Notes: generated from the sequence alone by a model not told the origin. A stretch of DNA of 64,000 bases from Microbacterium oxydans (GCF_026559675.1 NZ_CP092891.1:3596001-3660000), one strand, 5' to 3'; shown: positions 44,598 to 53,664, counted from the stretch's first letter. Translations and numbers: made by a program.

Positions 44598-47141
44598 ATG
44601 CTCCTTGCGGCAACTGTGCTCTGGTCTGGTTTGATGATCATCATGGACAGCATCGTGGCCGCATTGGCGTCGGGGCTTTCCGCGACCGTCTTTTTGATCG
44701 GGTTTAGCTCGATCAGGTTACGATCGGAGCGCGACCGGGCGCTGAACCGATCAGATGCGGTGTTCGCGGATTTAGCGAAGGCGGCGCATTCGGGTTCGGC
44801 GATTAGCGACGCCGAGGTCGCCGCTGCGGCGGACGGCCTGAAGGAAGCAGAAACGCGCGACCCGATCGGCCGATGGACACTGTTCACGACGATCGGCATC
44901 GGCCTCACGATGGCCGCGGTTGCGATCACGGCAGGAGCGCGATCGGGGCTCGCTTTCAATCCGAACCCGTTCGCGTGGTCCGCGGAAGCTGCGAGTCTCT
45001 CCTTTCTCGTCGTAGCGAACGCGACGATAGTAGCTCTGGGCGTTGCCGACTATCTCTGGGTCGTCAGAGATCTTGATCGACGACTGAAGGGCAGCCCGGT
45101 GGCCAAAGCAACCCATGCAATCGACCGGCTCCGGCAAAGAGACTGGGAAGTGGCCGTATCACTAGCTGAGGAGCTACGGGCTCAGCTCCCTTCGTGGCCC
45201 TGGGTACGTGCTTTTCTCGCGCATGCCCTCGCCTCAGCCGGCAAACGGGACCGGGCACTGACTGAGATTGAAACGGCTCGAAGACTCGAACCGTCAAATT
45301 CATGGTGGAACTTGGCGCATGTCGAGTTGCTACTCGAAGAAGATCAGTTCTCAGATGCTTTGGATCTCATCAGCACAGTCGAGGCGTCCGTAGTTGGACA
45401 GGCCGCGGTCGTAAGCCTTCGCGGCGCAGCGCTATACGGCCTGGGACAACGCGAAGAGGCAATCACGGAGTTCAACTCGGCCATTCGGCTCGATCCACGG
45501 GACGCCGAACACCGCTACCGCCGTGGTCGCGCAATCATGGATGTGTCACGCCACACGACGCTCGGCGAACCAACGGCAGCTCTGGCCGAGATCATCCTCG
45601 ATGACGGCGAACGCGTAGCTGTGCGCGCAGTAATGCGCGCCGGTCACAAGCGGCTGAGAGCACGAGACGCGCTGAGGGCTGTGGAAGACTTCACGTTCGC
45701 GCTCGCTCAGCGCGAAGACGCCGACACATACTTATGGCGAGGTACTGCACGCTACCAAGCGAACCAGATAGAGCTCGCTGAAGAGGACTTCCAGCAGGCA
45801 ACGGCGCTCGGCGCCAAGGCAGACTCAGTTCATCGGCGTCGCGCTGCCGGCTTAGCGGCATCCGGGATGGTATCCGCCGCCGAAGAGGAGCTTGGTCGAG
45901 CAATCAACACCAGAGCAGAGCCTCGCGACTACTTCCAGCGGGGCATGATTCGCCTCCAGCTGCGTGACTTCGATGGAGCTCTCCAAGACCTCGAACACGT
46001 TCTCTTGTTAGAGCCTGATGATCTGGACGCAGCGGCTCATCGCGCCGAAGCCCTGGCCTTCCTGAAGCGGAGCGACGAATCGCAGACCGCATTCGAAGCT
46101 GCCGTGGCATCAGGATTGCATCTCGCCCACACTTACGAGGTGTGGCTACAGTCATTGCTGTCGTCTGACCAGGCCTCCGCCGCTGAAGCAGTAGTCGAAC
46201 GGGCGCTCGGCGAAGAGCTGGATGATAATTCAAGGACACGAATCCTCACCATCGCTGGATCGATCTATGCGCGGCTACGCCTCTTCAACCGAGCATTGGA
46301 GGCGTTCGAAAACGCCGATACGCTGAGCCCCGGTTCGCCGAACGTGGCGTATCGGCGCGCAGTATGCCACCTCGATATGGGCGAGCCGGATGTTGCTCTC
46401 GAACTACTCGACCGGGCAGTTGCTGAGCCCTGGAGCATGCGGTTCGCTGCGTACGCGACAAGGTCGTCCTTGCATCGATCACAAGGTCGTTTCCCTGCGG
46501 CATTTGCTGACATCGAATCTGCCCTAAGTTTGCAGCCAGGGCACGCGCGTCTTCTCGTCACTCGAGGATGCCTTTCGATGGGCGTAGGCAAGATGGCCGA
46601 AGCGCTCACGGACTTGAACCATGCTCTCGAGTTAGAGCCCGACAGCAAGTCTGCGCTGTCCCATCGCCTCCCCGCTCGAATCGCTACTGGAGACATCGCA
46701 GGCGCAAAAGAAGACCTTGAACGCCTCGAAGCTCTCAAACCAAGCGATCGAAGAATTCTGATCGCGCGAGACGAGTATTGGAGCGCCGTAGCGGACTGGC
46801 CGCAGGTTGTAGCGGTGCGTCGCCAGCTTCTTGATCTAGCCCCTGAGAACTCAGACGCGGCTTGGAGCCTCGCCGCAGCCTACGTCAACTCGGATCAGCC
46901 AGCCGAGGCCGAAGCACTCTTTGGAATCCTCATGTCGAAGGACAGTGAAGACATGCGAGCGGCTCTCAGCCATGCTGTAGCGATCAGCATGCAAGGTCGC
47001 GCGGAGGAAGCTCAACGACGCTTCGCGAGCATCAGTCACACCCACGGATCGGCAGCAGCGCACTGGATGACGTCTTCACTCAGGCCCGACTTACTGCCTC
47101 GATACGACCAAGTCATGGCTGACTGGGCTTCAGCCACCTAG
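44598..47141 (+). CDS. Membrane-anchored TPR-repeat protein, cargo of the insertion
   Basis: An 847-residue protein. The N-terminal 160 residues hold four predicted membrane helices (about 2-18, 20-40, 93-114, 129-156). The rest is a chain of roughly 15-18 TPR units, for example ALFGLGQ-type turns such as GLGQREEAITEFNSAIRLDP, ALQDLEHVLLLEPDD and ALTDLNHALELEPDS. The TPR solenoid would lie in the cytoplasm and bind protein partners. No enzymatic motif is seen. Codon use differs from neighbours, with TTA at 45732 and 46632. ATG 44598 is the first start; ATG 44634 or 44643 would shorten the first helix. Transcribed from the duplicated Fur-box promoter. Stops at 47141, only 67 bases before the right repeat. 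Confidence 0.88.
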   Translation: MLLAATVLWSGLMIIMDSIVAALASGLSATVFLIGFSSIRLRSERDRALNRSDAVFADLAKAAHSGSAISDAEVAAAADGLKEAETRDPIGRWTLFTTIGIGLTMAAVAITAGARSGLAFNPNPFAWSAEAASLSFLVVANATIVALGVADYLWVVRDLDRRLKGSPVAKATHAIDRLRQRDWEVAVSLAEELRAQLPSWPWVRAFLAHALASAGKRDRALTEIETARRLEPSNSWWNLAHVELLLEEDQFSDALDLISTVEASVVGQAAVVSLRGAALYGLGQREEAITEFNSAIRLDPRDAEHRYRRGRAIMDVSRHTTLGEPTAALAEIILDDGERVAVRAVMRAGHKRLRARDALRAVEDFTFALAQREDADTYLWRGTARYQANQIELAEEDFQQATALGAKADSVHRRRAAGLAASGMVSAAEEELGRAINTRAEPRDYFQRGMIRLQLRDFDGALQDLEHVLLLEPDDLDAAAHRAEALAFLKRSDESQTAFEAAVASGLHLAHTYEVWLQSLLSSDQASAAEAVVERALGEELDDNSRTRILTIAGSIYARLRLFNRALEAFENADTLSPGSPNVAYRRAVCHLDMGEPDVALELLDRAVAEPWSMRFAAYATRSSLHRSQGRFPAAFADIESALSLQPGHARLLVTRGCLSMGVGKMAEALTDLNHALELEPDSKSALSHRLPARIATGDIAGAKEDLERLEALKPSDRRILIARDEYWSAVADWPQVVAVRRQLLDLAPENSDAAWSLAAAYVNSDQPAEAEALFGILMSKDSEDMRAALSHAVAISMQGRAEEAQRRFASISHTHGSAAAHWMTSSLRPDLLPRYDQVMADWASAT

Positions 47142-47208
47142 CGTCCGCGTTCATCGGCGCTCCCATACACTCGCCATCCATGTCGTCGAACTCCGCGGAT
47201 CCATTCTT

Positions 47209-47299
47209 GGAGCAGCATCCCGACATGCTGTTCTTTTGAGTTATTCAAATGACGGGGTACACTCGAGGCATGGAGACAGAACTCGACTCGGCGCTTCGC
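47209..47299. repeat. 91-bp direct repeat, right copy
   Basis: Exact copy of 44456-44546 joined to the intact Fur-family gene, supplying its terminator, operator, promoter and first ten codons. Confidence 0.97.
47235..47263 (+). promoter_or_regulatory. Fur-box promoter of the Fur-family/catalase operon
   Basis: TTTGAGTTATTCAAA (47235-47249) covers the -35 region and TACACT (47258-47263) is the -10, six bases before ATG 47270. Position is suited to autorepression by the Fur-family protein and co-regulation of katA. Confidence 0.78.
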
Positions 47300-47692
47300 G
47301 ATGCCGGGCTTCGGGCGACCGCGGGCCGCGTCGCCGTTCTCGAGGCACTGGACTCCATGGCCCACACGGATGCGGAGCGGATCTACCGCGCCGTGTCCGA
47401 CGTGCTTCCGACCACGTCGATCCAGTCGGTGCACAACATCCTCGCGGACCTGACGACGGCGGGTCTCATCCGCCGGATCGAACCGGCAGGTTCCGCGGCG
47501 CTCTACGAGCGACGTATCCACGACAACCACCACCACGTCGTCTGCACCTCCTGCGGTGCCGTCGGCGATGTGGACTGCGTCGTGGGCGAAGCTCCGTGTC
47601 TCACCCCGTCCTCGACGGGGGGATTCACCGTCCAGACAGCCGAAGTCACCTTCTGGGGCCTGTGCCCCAGTTGCCAGAACGCCGCGCAATAG
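47270..47692 (+). CDS. Fur/PerR-family regulator next to catalase
   Basis: A 140-residue metal-dependent repressor. The N-terminal winged helix (about 10-80) and the metal-binding HDNHHHVVCTSCG near residues 82-94 are typical; a second C-x-x-C (GLCPSCQ) is near the C-terminus and would hold structural zinc. Linkage with katA and the histidine/aspartate set suggest a peroxide-sensing PerR/FurA role rather than iron uptake control. The message appears leaderless. The first ten codons lie inside the direct repeat. Confidence 0.92.
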   Translation: METELDSALRDAGLRATAGRVAVLEALDSMAHTDAERIYRAVSDVLPTTSIQSVHNILADLTTAGLIRRIEPAGSAALYERRIHDNHHHVVCTSCGAVGDVDCVVGEAPCLTPSSTGGFTVQTAEVTFWGLCPSCQNAAQ

Positions 47693-47758
47693 CCGACCGC
47701 TGATCGCCCATCCACGGATGGGGGTATTCGTCGCGCCCGCGCGGAGAAGGAGAACACC

Positions 47759-49210
47759 ATGACGAAACCTGCCACCACCACGCAGGCCGGAGCCCCGATC
47801 GCGAGTGACACCCACTCGCTGACGGTCGGCGCCGACGGCCCCACGGTCCTGCACGACCACCACCTCGTCGAGAAGATCGCCGCGTTCAACCGCGAGCGCG
47901 TGCCGGAGCGCAACCCGCACGCGAAGGGCGGCGGTGCGTTCGGCGAGTTCGTCGTCACGGAAGACGTCTCGGCGTACACCCGGGCGGCGGTCTTCCAGCA
48001 GGGCGCGAAGAGCGAGGCGCTCATCCGCTTCTCCTCGGTCGCCGGCGAGCAGGGCTCCCCCGACACCTGGCGCGACGTGCGCGGCTTCTCGCTGCGGCTG
48101 TACTCGGAGGAGGGCAACCTCGACATCGTCGGCAACAACACCCCGACCTTCTTCCTGCGCGACGCGATCAAGTTCCCCGACTTCATCCACTCGCAGAAGC
48201 GCCTGGGCGACTCGGGACTCCGCGACCCCGACATGCAGTGGGACTTCTGGACGCTCTCCCCGGAGACCGCGCACCAGGTGACCTATCTCATGGGCGACCG
48301 CGGGCTCCCGCGCAGCTGGCGCCACATGAACGGCTACGGCTCGCACACCTTCTCCTGGGTGAACGCGGAGGGCGAGCTCTTCTGGATGCGCTACCACTTC
48401 GTGTCGCACCAGGGCGTCGAGGCCATGGGCGCCGAGGAGGCGCAGCAGCTCGCCGGGTCCGACGCCGACTACTACCGGCGCGACCTGTTCGATGCGATCC
48501 AGCGGGGCGAGCACCCCTCGTGGGACCTGTACGTGCAGATCATGCCCTACGACGAGGCGAAGTCGTACCGGTTCAACCCGTTCGACCTCACCAAGACGAT
48601 CTCGCTCAAGGACTACCCGCGCATCAAGGTCGGCACGCTGACCCTGAACCGGAACCCGGAGAACTTCTTCGCCCAGATCGAGCAGGCCGGCTTCTCGCCG
48701 GGGAACCAGGTGCCCGGCACCGGCATCTCGCCGGACAAGATGCTGATGGGTCGCATCTTCGCGTACCCGGATGCGCAGCGTCACCGCATCGGGGCCAACT
48801 ACAACCAGCTGCCGGTGAACCAGCCGCACGCCGCCGAGGCGCGCAACTACCAGCACGAGGGGGCGATGCGGTACCAGTACAACGGGGCGGCGCACCGCAC
48901 CTACCAGCCGAACTCGTTCGGTGCGGCCGGCGGCCCCGAGGCCGACCCGTCGAAGGGGATCGAGGCGAACTGGGAGGCCGATGGCGAGCTCGTCCGCTCG
49001 GCGGCCACGCTGCACGCCGAGGACGACGACTTCGGGCAGCCGGGCACGCTCTACCGCGAGGTCTTCGACGACGAGCAGCGCGCCCGGTTCATCGAGACGC
49101 TCATCGGGCAGGGGCGTTCGATCACGGTCGATGAGATCCGCGAGCGCTTCTTCCAGTACTGGACGAACGTGGACGCCACGCTCGGAGCGGCCCTGCGCAC
49201 CCAGGTGTGA
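47759..49210 (+). CDS. katA: Monofunctional haem catalase
   Basis: A 483-residue small-subunit catalase that splits hydrogen peroxide to water and oxygen. The distal histidine H54 is in [14 protein letters not shown], the asparagine in the [11 protein letters not shown] region is present, and the proximal haem ligand Y336 is in [13 protein letters not shown]. No C-terminal flavodoxin-like domain, as expected for this clade. GGAGAAGGAGAA precedes ATG 47759. It is separated from the Fur-family gene by 66 bases and likely co-transcribed. Confidence 0.96.
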   Translation: MTKPATTTQAGAPIASDTHSLTVGADGPTVLHDHHLVEKIAAFNRERVPERNPHAKGGGAFGEFVVTEDVSAYTRAAVFQQGAKSEALIRFSSVAGEQGSPDTWRDVRGFSLRLYSEEGNLDIVGNNTPTFFLRDAIKFPDFIHSQKRLGDSGLRDPDMQWDFWTLSPETAHQVTYLMGDRGLPRSWRHMNGYGSHTFSWVNAEGELFWMRYHFVSHQGVEAMGAEEAQQLAGSDADYYRRDLFDAIQRGEHPSWDLYVQIMPYDEAKSYRFNPFDLTKTISLKDYPRIKVGTLTLNRNPENFFAQIEQAGFSPGNQVPGTGISPDKMLMGRIFAYPDAQRHRIGANYNQLPVNQPHAAEARNYQHEGAMRYQYNGAAHRTYQPNSFGAAGGPEADPSKGIEANWEADGELVRSAATLHAEDDDFGQPGTLYREVFDDEQRARFIETLIGQGRSITVDEIRERFFQYWTNVDATLGAALRTQV

Positions 49211-49243
49211 TCCCTGATCGGCCGGGCTTCCTCGTCCGGCCGA

Positions 49244-49708
49244 TCACGCGGACGCGCTGACATCTCCTGCGACGCGGCGTGCGGTGGCCGAGGTCCCGCG
49301 CGTCGCGTCGTACTGCGTGCGCGACTCCTCGATCGCGGGGTGGTTCGCGAGGGCCCAGTCGCCGATGGTCTTGGCGATCGGGATGAGGGTGCCGCCGAGG
49401 TCGGTGAGCTCGTACTCCACGCGCGGCGGGACCTCCGCGTAGGCGGTGCGACTGATCAGTCCGTCGCGTTCGAGCTGGCGGAGGGTGAGCGTCAGCATCC
49501 GCTGCGAGATGCCGGGGATGTGTCGGAGCAGCTCGCTGAAGCGGAGCCGGTCGTGCCGCAGCGTGGCGATGACCAGGAGCGACCACTTGTCGCCGACGCG
49601 ATCGAGCACCTCGCGGATCGCGCGGCCCGCGCTCTCGTCGAGCTCGCAGGAGCTCTCGTATCCGGGGAATCCGGCGAGCGCGGTCTCGTCGATGTGCGTC
49701 AGTGACAT
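49244..49708 (-). CDS. HxlR-family transcriptional regulator
   Basis: A 154-residue winged-helix protein of the HxlR/MarR-like type. The family cysteine is in YESSCELDES, the HTH is in LRFSELLRHIPGISQRMLTL, and the wing contains VEYELTDLGG. ATG 49708 is chosen because AAAAGG lies seven to twelve bases upstream; ATGs 49732 and 49738 are alternatives. Divergent from a DoxX gene. HxlR proteins often sense reactive electrophiles or quinones through the conserved cysteine, a known pattern for HxlR-DoxX pairs. Confidence 0.9.
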   Translation of the reverse strand: MSLTHIDETALAGFPGYESSCELDESAGRAIREVLDRVGDKWSLLVIATLRHDRLRFSELLRHIPGISQRMLTLTLRQLERDGLISRTAYAEVPPRVEYELTDLGGTLIPIAKTIGDWALANHPAIEESRTQYDATRGTSATARRVAGDVSASA

Positions 49709-49750
49709 CGGTGTGCCTTTTGCAGCGGTCATCCGCATCCTCCATTCTTG

Positions 49751-49765
49751 GTTACTGATCGTAAC
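49751..49765. promoter_or_regulatory. HxlR operator candidate
   Basis: GTTACTGATCGTAAC, a GTTAC-N5-GTAAC inverted repeat, lies midway between the divergent HxlR and DoxX genes. It fits the short symmetric sites bound by HxlR-type regulators. Confidence 0.75.
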
Positions 49766-49788
49766 AAAGACACAGAACGGAACCTCGG

Positions 49789-50154
49789 ATGCTCATCGCA
49801 CTCTGGATCGTCAACGGGCTGCTCGCCCTCGCCATGCTCGGCGGCGGCTTCATGAAGCTCGTCACCCCGAAGGCGACGCTCGCCGAACGCGGGATGGCCT
49901 GGACGGAGGACTTCTCCGCCGGGACGATCAAAGCCATCGCGGCGCTCGAGGTGATCGGCGCGTTCGGGCTCATCCTGCCGCTGGCCACCGGCATCGCCCC
50001 GATCCTCGCCGCGCTCGCCGGCACCGGGATCGCGATCATCATGATCGGCGCGGTCGTCGTGCACCTGCGCCGCAAGGAGTCCGCCGCGCCGGCGCTCGTC
50101 CTGGCGGTGCTGGGCGTCGCGAGCGCGGTGCTCGGCTTCCTCGTCGTGCTCTGA
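49789..50154 (+). CDS. DoxX-family membrane protein
   Basis: A 121-residue protein with four membrane helices, including IVNGLLALAMLGGGFMKLV and ALEVIGAFGLILPL, which are characteristic of DoxX-like proteins (the E and G residues of helix three are conserved). Such proteins support redox or thiol stress response in mycobacteria. ATG 49789 follows the operator by 23 bases. Expected to be induced when the adjacent HxlR regulator is inactivated. Confidence 0.88.
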   Translation: MLIALWIVNGLLALAMLGGGFMKLVTPKATLAERGMAWTEDFSAGTIKAIAALEVIGAFGLILPLATGIAPILAALAGTGIAIIMIGAVVVHLRRKESAAPALVLAVLGVASAVLGFLVVL

Positions 50155-50187
50155 CCCTCGGACCGGGAACAGGGCCAAGATGGAAGG

Positions 50188-50988
50188 GTGGCCGTCCCCC
50201 TCTCCGACCTGACCAGCATGCCCGACCCGCAGCACGTGTACGCCGGCGACGGCACGCGGCTGGCGACCTACACCTGGGGTGAGCTCGACGCCCCGGTCGT
50301 GGTGACCGTGCACGGGTTCGCATCGAACGCGCGGGACAACTGGGTCCTGACCGGGTGGGTGCGCGAGCTCATCGCCGCCGGGTACCGGGTGCTCGCCCTC
50401 GACCAGCGCGGTCACGGACTCAGCGAGAAGCCGCACGAGGCCGGCGGCTACGGCATCCGCACGCTGGTGACCGATGTCGAGACCGTCATGGACACCTATC
50501 TCGTGGACGATGCGTCCTACGTGGGCTACTCCCTCGGGGCGCGCGTGGGCTGGGAGGTGGTCCGCGAGCTGCCGCATCGCATCGGCCGCGCGGTGCTCGG
50601 GGGCGTGCCGGACGGCATCCCGCTCGCTCGCCTCGACCTCGATCAGGTGCGCGCCTACATCGCCGACGGCACGCCGGTCGAGGACCGCACGACGCAGAAC
50701 TACATCGCGCTGACCGAGCGGGTGCCGGGGAACGACCTGCGGGCGCTGGTCGCGCTGGCGGAGGGCATGCGGTCCTCGGGCATGATCGACCCCGACCCGA
50801 CGGATGCGCCGACGCGGCCGATCCTGTTCGCCACCGGATCGAAGGACGCGATCATCGAGGGGTCGCGGGCCCTGGCGTCGGCGGCTCCGGACGGGCACTT
50901 TTTCGAGATCCCGAACCGGAACCACTTCAACGCTCCGGGTTCGCGCGACTTCAAGGAAGCCGCGCTGTCGTTCCTCGCCGAGGGGTGA
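50188..50988 (+). CDS. Alpha/beta-fold hydrolase
   Basis: A 266-residue cytosolic hydrolase. Oxyanion motif VTVHGFASN, the LDQRGHGLSEKP strand-turn, nucleophile S115 in YVGYSLGARVGW, a late aspartate in FATGSKDAII and catalytic His in NRNHFNAPG complete a triad. Resembles epoxide-hydrolase/esterase-type proteins; substrate unknown. The GTG at 50188 lies about 30 bases after the DoxX stop with AAGATG upstream, so the transcript may be leaderless or continue from DoxX. Confidence 0.88.
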   Translation: MAVPLSDLTSMPDPQHVYAGDGTRLATYTWGELDAPVVVTVHGFASNARDNWVLTGWVRELIAAGYRVLALDQRGHGLSEKPHEAGGYGIRTLVTDVETVMDTYLVDDASYVGYSLGARVGWEVVRELPHRIGRAVLGGVPDGIPLARLDLDQVRAYIADGTPVEDRTTQNYIALTERVPGNDLRALVALAEGMRSSGMIDPDPTDAPTRPILFATGSKDAIIEGSRALASAAPDGHFFEIPNRNHFNAPGSRDFKEAALSFLAEG

Positions 50989-51015
50989 CCCCGGCGAGGA
51001 GTCGCCGGTCGCGCC

Positions 51016-51561
51016 CTAGACCGCGGAGCTCTCCGCACGCTTGGGCAGCACCCATCCCGCGCGCGGGAAGTGGCAGGTGTAGCCGTTCGGGTACTTGATC
51101 AGGTAGTCCTGGTGCTCCTCCTCGGCCTGCCAGAACGGGCCCTCGGGCTCGATCGTGGTGACGGCCTTGGCGGGCCACAGGCCGGAGGCGTCGACGTCGG
51201 CGATCGTCTCGCGCGCGACGGTCTCCTGCTCGGGGCTGAGCGGGAAGATCGCCGAGCGGTAGCTCGAGCCGATGTCGTTGCCCTGACGGTCCTTGGTGGA
51301 CGGGTCGTGGATCTGGAAGAAGAACGCGAGGATGTCGCGGTACGTCGTCTTGGTCGGGTCGAACACGATCTCCACGGCCTCGGCGTGGCCGGGGTGGTTG
51401 CGGTAGGTCGCGTGGTCGTTCGATCCACCCGTGTAGCCGACCCGGGTGTCGAGCACGCCGGGCTGGCGGCGGATCAGGTCTTCCATGCCCCAGAAGCAGC
51501 CGCCTGCGAGGACGGCCGTCTCGGTCCCGGGCGTGCGGGTGATGGTTCCGGTGTCGGTCAT
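51016..51561 (-). CDS. msrA: Peptide methionine sulfoxide reductase A
   Basis: Reduces the S-epimer of methionine sulfoxide in proteins. The 181-residue enzyme has catalytic C22 in [11 protein letters not shown], and the conserved VGYTGG and PGHAEAVE motifs. The ATG at 51561 overlaps the msrB stop (ATGA), so the two reductases are made together and cover both epimers. Confidence 0.95.
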   Translation of the reverse strand: MTDTGTITRTPGTETAVLAGGCFWGMEDLIRRQPGVLDTRVGYTGGSNDHATYRNHPGHAEAVEIVFDPTKTTYRDILAFFFQIHDPSTKDRQGNDIGSSYRSAIFPLSPEQETVARETIADVDASGLWPAKAVTTIEPEGPFWQAEEEHQDYLIKYPNGYTCHFPRAGWVLPKRAESSAV

Positions 51562-52034
51562 GACTGCTCCTCAGAAGAATCGGTGGTGGGGTTGGCGAAG
51601 AGGGGACTGTAGCGACCGTACCCCTCCTGTTCGAGACTTTCCGCAGGGATGAAGCGGAGGGCCGCGGAGTTCATGCAGTAGCGCAGTCCGCCCGCGTCGC
51701 GAGGACCGTCGTCGAAGACGTGCCCGAGGTGGCTGTCCGCACCGGCGGAGCGCGCTTCGGTGCGCTTCATCCACAGCGAGCGGTCGGTACGGGTGGTCAC
51801 GGCATCCGCCTCGATGGGCTTGGTGAAGCTGGGCCAGCCGGTGCCGCTGTCGAACTTGTCGGTCGACGAGAACAGCGGTTCGCCCGAGACGACGTCGACG
51901 TAGATGCCGTCGTCGTGGTTGTTCCAATAGGCGTTGCGGAAGGGCGGCTCGGTGGCGTCCTGCTGGGTCACCTCGTACTGCAGATGGGTGAGGTCGCTGA
52001 CGGCCTCGGGGGTCTTGGCGTAGTCGTTCGACAT
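51558..52034 (-). CDS. msrB: Peptide methionine sulfoxide reductase B
   Basis: Reduces the R-epimer of methionine sulfoxide. Catalytic C120 lies in [12 protein letters not shown]; other family blocks are [20 protein letters not shown] (shortened: [10 protein letters not shown]), and [10 protein letters not shown]. The zinc-binding C-x-x-C pairs are absent, and the usual resolving cysteine (DSGCGWPSF) is Thr. So this is a non-zinc MsrB probably regenerated directly by thioredoxin. First gene of the msrBA unit. Confidence 0.95.
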   Translation of the reverse strand: MSNDYAKTPEAVSDLTHLQYEVTQQDATEPPFRNAYWNNHDDGIYVDVVSGEPLFSSTDKFDSGTGWPSFTKPIEADAVTTRTDRSLWMKRTEARSAGADSHLGHVFDDGPRDAGGLRYCMNSAALRFIPAESLEQEGYGRYSPLFANPTTDSSEEQS

Positions 52035-52190
52035 GATCTGACTCCTTGTCCGACGTCGCTGGCTGCGGCGTCATAGAGGAGAACCGTCGAGCGGCCCGTT
52101 TTGGTCCCGCCGCGCTGGGAGCGGGCTGTGAGTTTCGGCGGTGTCGATAGAGTTGCCTCCGCACTGCACACCTGCCGAGGGGAAACACCC

Positions 52191-53108
52191 ATGTCCGTTG
52201 GACTTCTCGCCGTCGTCGACGACATCCTGAGCGCCGCGATGAAGGCCTCGGCGAAGGCGGCCGGCGTCGTGATCGACGACGCCGCGGTCACCCCGCAGTA
52301 CGTGCAGGGCCTCACGCCTGCCAGGGAGTTGCCCGTCGTCGGCAAGATCGCCCTGGGGTCGCTGGCGAACAAGTTCCTGATCATCATCCCGGTGGCGCTG
52401 CTGCTGACCGCGTTCGCGCCGTGGGTGCTGCCGTACCTGCTGATCCTGGGCGGGGCCTACCTGTGCTTCGAGGGTGCGGAGAAGGTACTGGAGTGGTTCG
52501 GCGTGCAGCACGGTCACGCCGATGAGGGTGCGCGCGACGAGAGGAAGCTCGTGCTCGGCGCGGTGCGCACCGACCTGATCCTCTCGACCGAGATCATGCT
52601 CATCTCGCTCGCGAGTCTCGAGAAGGGGCTCGACATCTGGGCGACCCTGGCGATCCTCGCCGTGATCGCACTCCTGATGACGGGTGTCGTGTACGGCGCC
52701 GTGGCGCTGCTGGTGAAGATCGACGACATCGGTCTGAAGATGGCGAAGAACCCGGTGCAGCGCGTGCGACACACCGGCACCAGGATCGTGCGGTCGATGC
52801 CGGCCGTGTTCCGCTTCATCAGCATCCTCGGCACCGTGGCGATGCTCTGGGTCGGAGGCCATCTCGTACTGGTGAACCTCGGCGAGGTCGGCTGGCACTT
52901 CCCCGTCGACGTGCTGCACGGGATCGAGCATGCGCTCGAGCCGCTCGGCGGATTCGTGGTCTGGGTGGTCGAGACGATCGTGTCGGCGATCGCCGGGCTC
53001 GCGCTGGGGCTGCTGATCGTCGGGATCATCCTGGGCATCGCGCGGCTGTTCGGCAAGACCCCGAGCTTCCACGAGGGCGAGGAATCCCCCGCCGACGTGC
53101 ACGTCTGA
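52191..53108 (+). CDS. DUF808 (YedI) family membrane protein
   Basis: A 305-residue protein with six to seven helices beginning SVGLLAVVDDILSAAMKASAKAAG, the DUF808 N-terminus. ATG 52191 follows GAGGGGAAACACCC. Function unknown across the family. The stop codon lies within a hexanucleotide microsatellite that continues into the intergenic region. Confidence 0.9.
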   Translation: MSVGLLAVVDDILSAAMKASAKAAGVVIDDAAVTPQYVQGLTPARELPVVGKIALGSLANKFLIIIPVALLLTAFAPWVLPYLLILGGAYLCFEGAEKVLEWFGVQHGHADEGARDERKLVLGAVRTDLILSTEIMLISLASLEKGLDIWATLAILAVIALLMTGVVYGAVALLVKIDDIGLKMAKNPVQRVRHTGTRIVRSMPAVFRFISILGTVAMLWVGGHLVLVNLGEVGWHFPVDVLHGIEHALEPLGGFVVWVVETIVSAIAGLALGLLIVGIILGIARLFGKTPSFHEGEESPADVHV

Positions 53109-53133
53109 GGCTGAGGCTGAGGCTGAGGCTGAG
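53105..53133. repeat. Hexanucleotide microsatellite
   Basis: CTGAGG is repeated four full times plus five bases, starting at the DUF808 stop codon (TGA at 53106-53108). Copy-number change by slippage would not alter the protein because the first unit already supplies the stop. Confidence 0.9.
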
Positions 53134-53213
53134 CCGGCGTCTCGCAGCGATCCGCCGTCGCTGTCCGCCGCACGGGGGATGCGGTCTGTCGTCCACTCCG
53201 GTTTGATCGGAGC

Positions 53214-53453
53214 ATGAGCCCTGATCACGCCACTCAACTGCGCCGGACCCGGCGCCTGATCTCCGCCGTCGCCATCGCGGGGATCGGTGCGGCCGTGATC
53301 TGGTTCGTCTTCGCCGCCGTCGGCGAGTCCGGTGGCCAGCTCACCGCCGCCAGCGCCACGGCCGCGGGGTTGGGCGCCGCCTGGTCGGCGGGGTTCGCCG
53401 CCATCACGTCCCGGCTGAAATCCATCGAGCCCGCCTCGACCTCGGCGGGCTGA
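53214..53453 (+). CDS. Small single-helix membrane protein, unknown
   Basis: A 79-residue protein with an Arg-rich start (LRRTRRLISAVAI), one or two hydrophobic helices (about 14-34, 42-62) and a short tail. It has normal high-GC codon bias but no recognised family. ATG 53214 has no clear ribosome site. The 211 bases after it (53454-53664) hold no gene I can support. Confidence 0.5.
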   Translation: MSPDHATQLRRTRRLISAVAIAGIGAAVIWFVFAAVGESGGQLTAASATAAGLGAAWSAGFAAITSRLKSIEPASTSAG

Positions 53454-53664
53454 GTCCACCGGACGAGCGTGCGCGACGGACGGCGCGCTCATGCCGCGAT
53501 GTCGTAGCGCGCCCTGCCCCCGAGCCTGGGCCTGCGGTGCGGACAGGTTCGCATATCGCCACGTCGGCACCGCGTGCACTCCTCGTGCGCTCGAAGCCCC
53601 GGCATCCTGCTAGCGTCGGCGATGCGCACCCGAAGCGCAGAAGCAGAAGAGAGACCGCCCGCCG

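Larger units (their letters stand above)
44547..47299. mobile_element. 2,753-bp inserted unit bounded by 91-bp repeats, single-gene cargo
   Basis: Between and including one of the two perfect 91-bp repeats lies a 2,753-bp unit with one gene. It differs from the surroundings in base use: for example 45301-45360 is 29/60 G+C, and TTA codons appear, which I do not see in neighbouring genes. It interrupts one copy of the Fur-family 5' end while leaving a complete copy downstream, the arrangement expected when an element recombines at a site it carries itself. No integrase, transposase or terminal inverted repeat is visible, so mobility depends on outside factors or has been lost. Confidence 0.6.

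Noticed and set aside
44581..44605. GAGTTCGAATGCTCC resembles a tRNA T-arm, suggesting a tRNA fragment as attachment site
   Set aside because: No acceptor stem or anticodon arm can be folded around it; it lies outside the 91-bp repeat.
44456..47299. Interpretation as an ordinary IS insertion
   Set aside because: No transposase, no terminal inverted repeats and a 91-bp duplication, which is far beyond usual target duplications.
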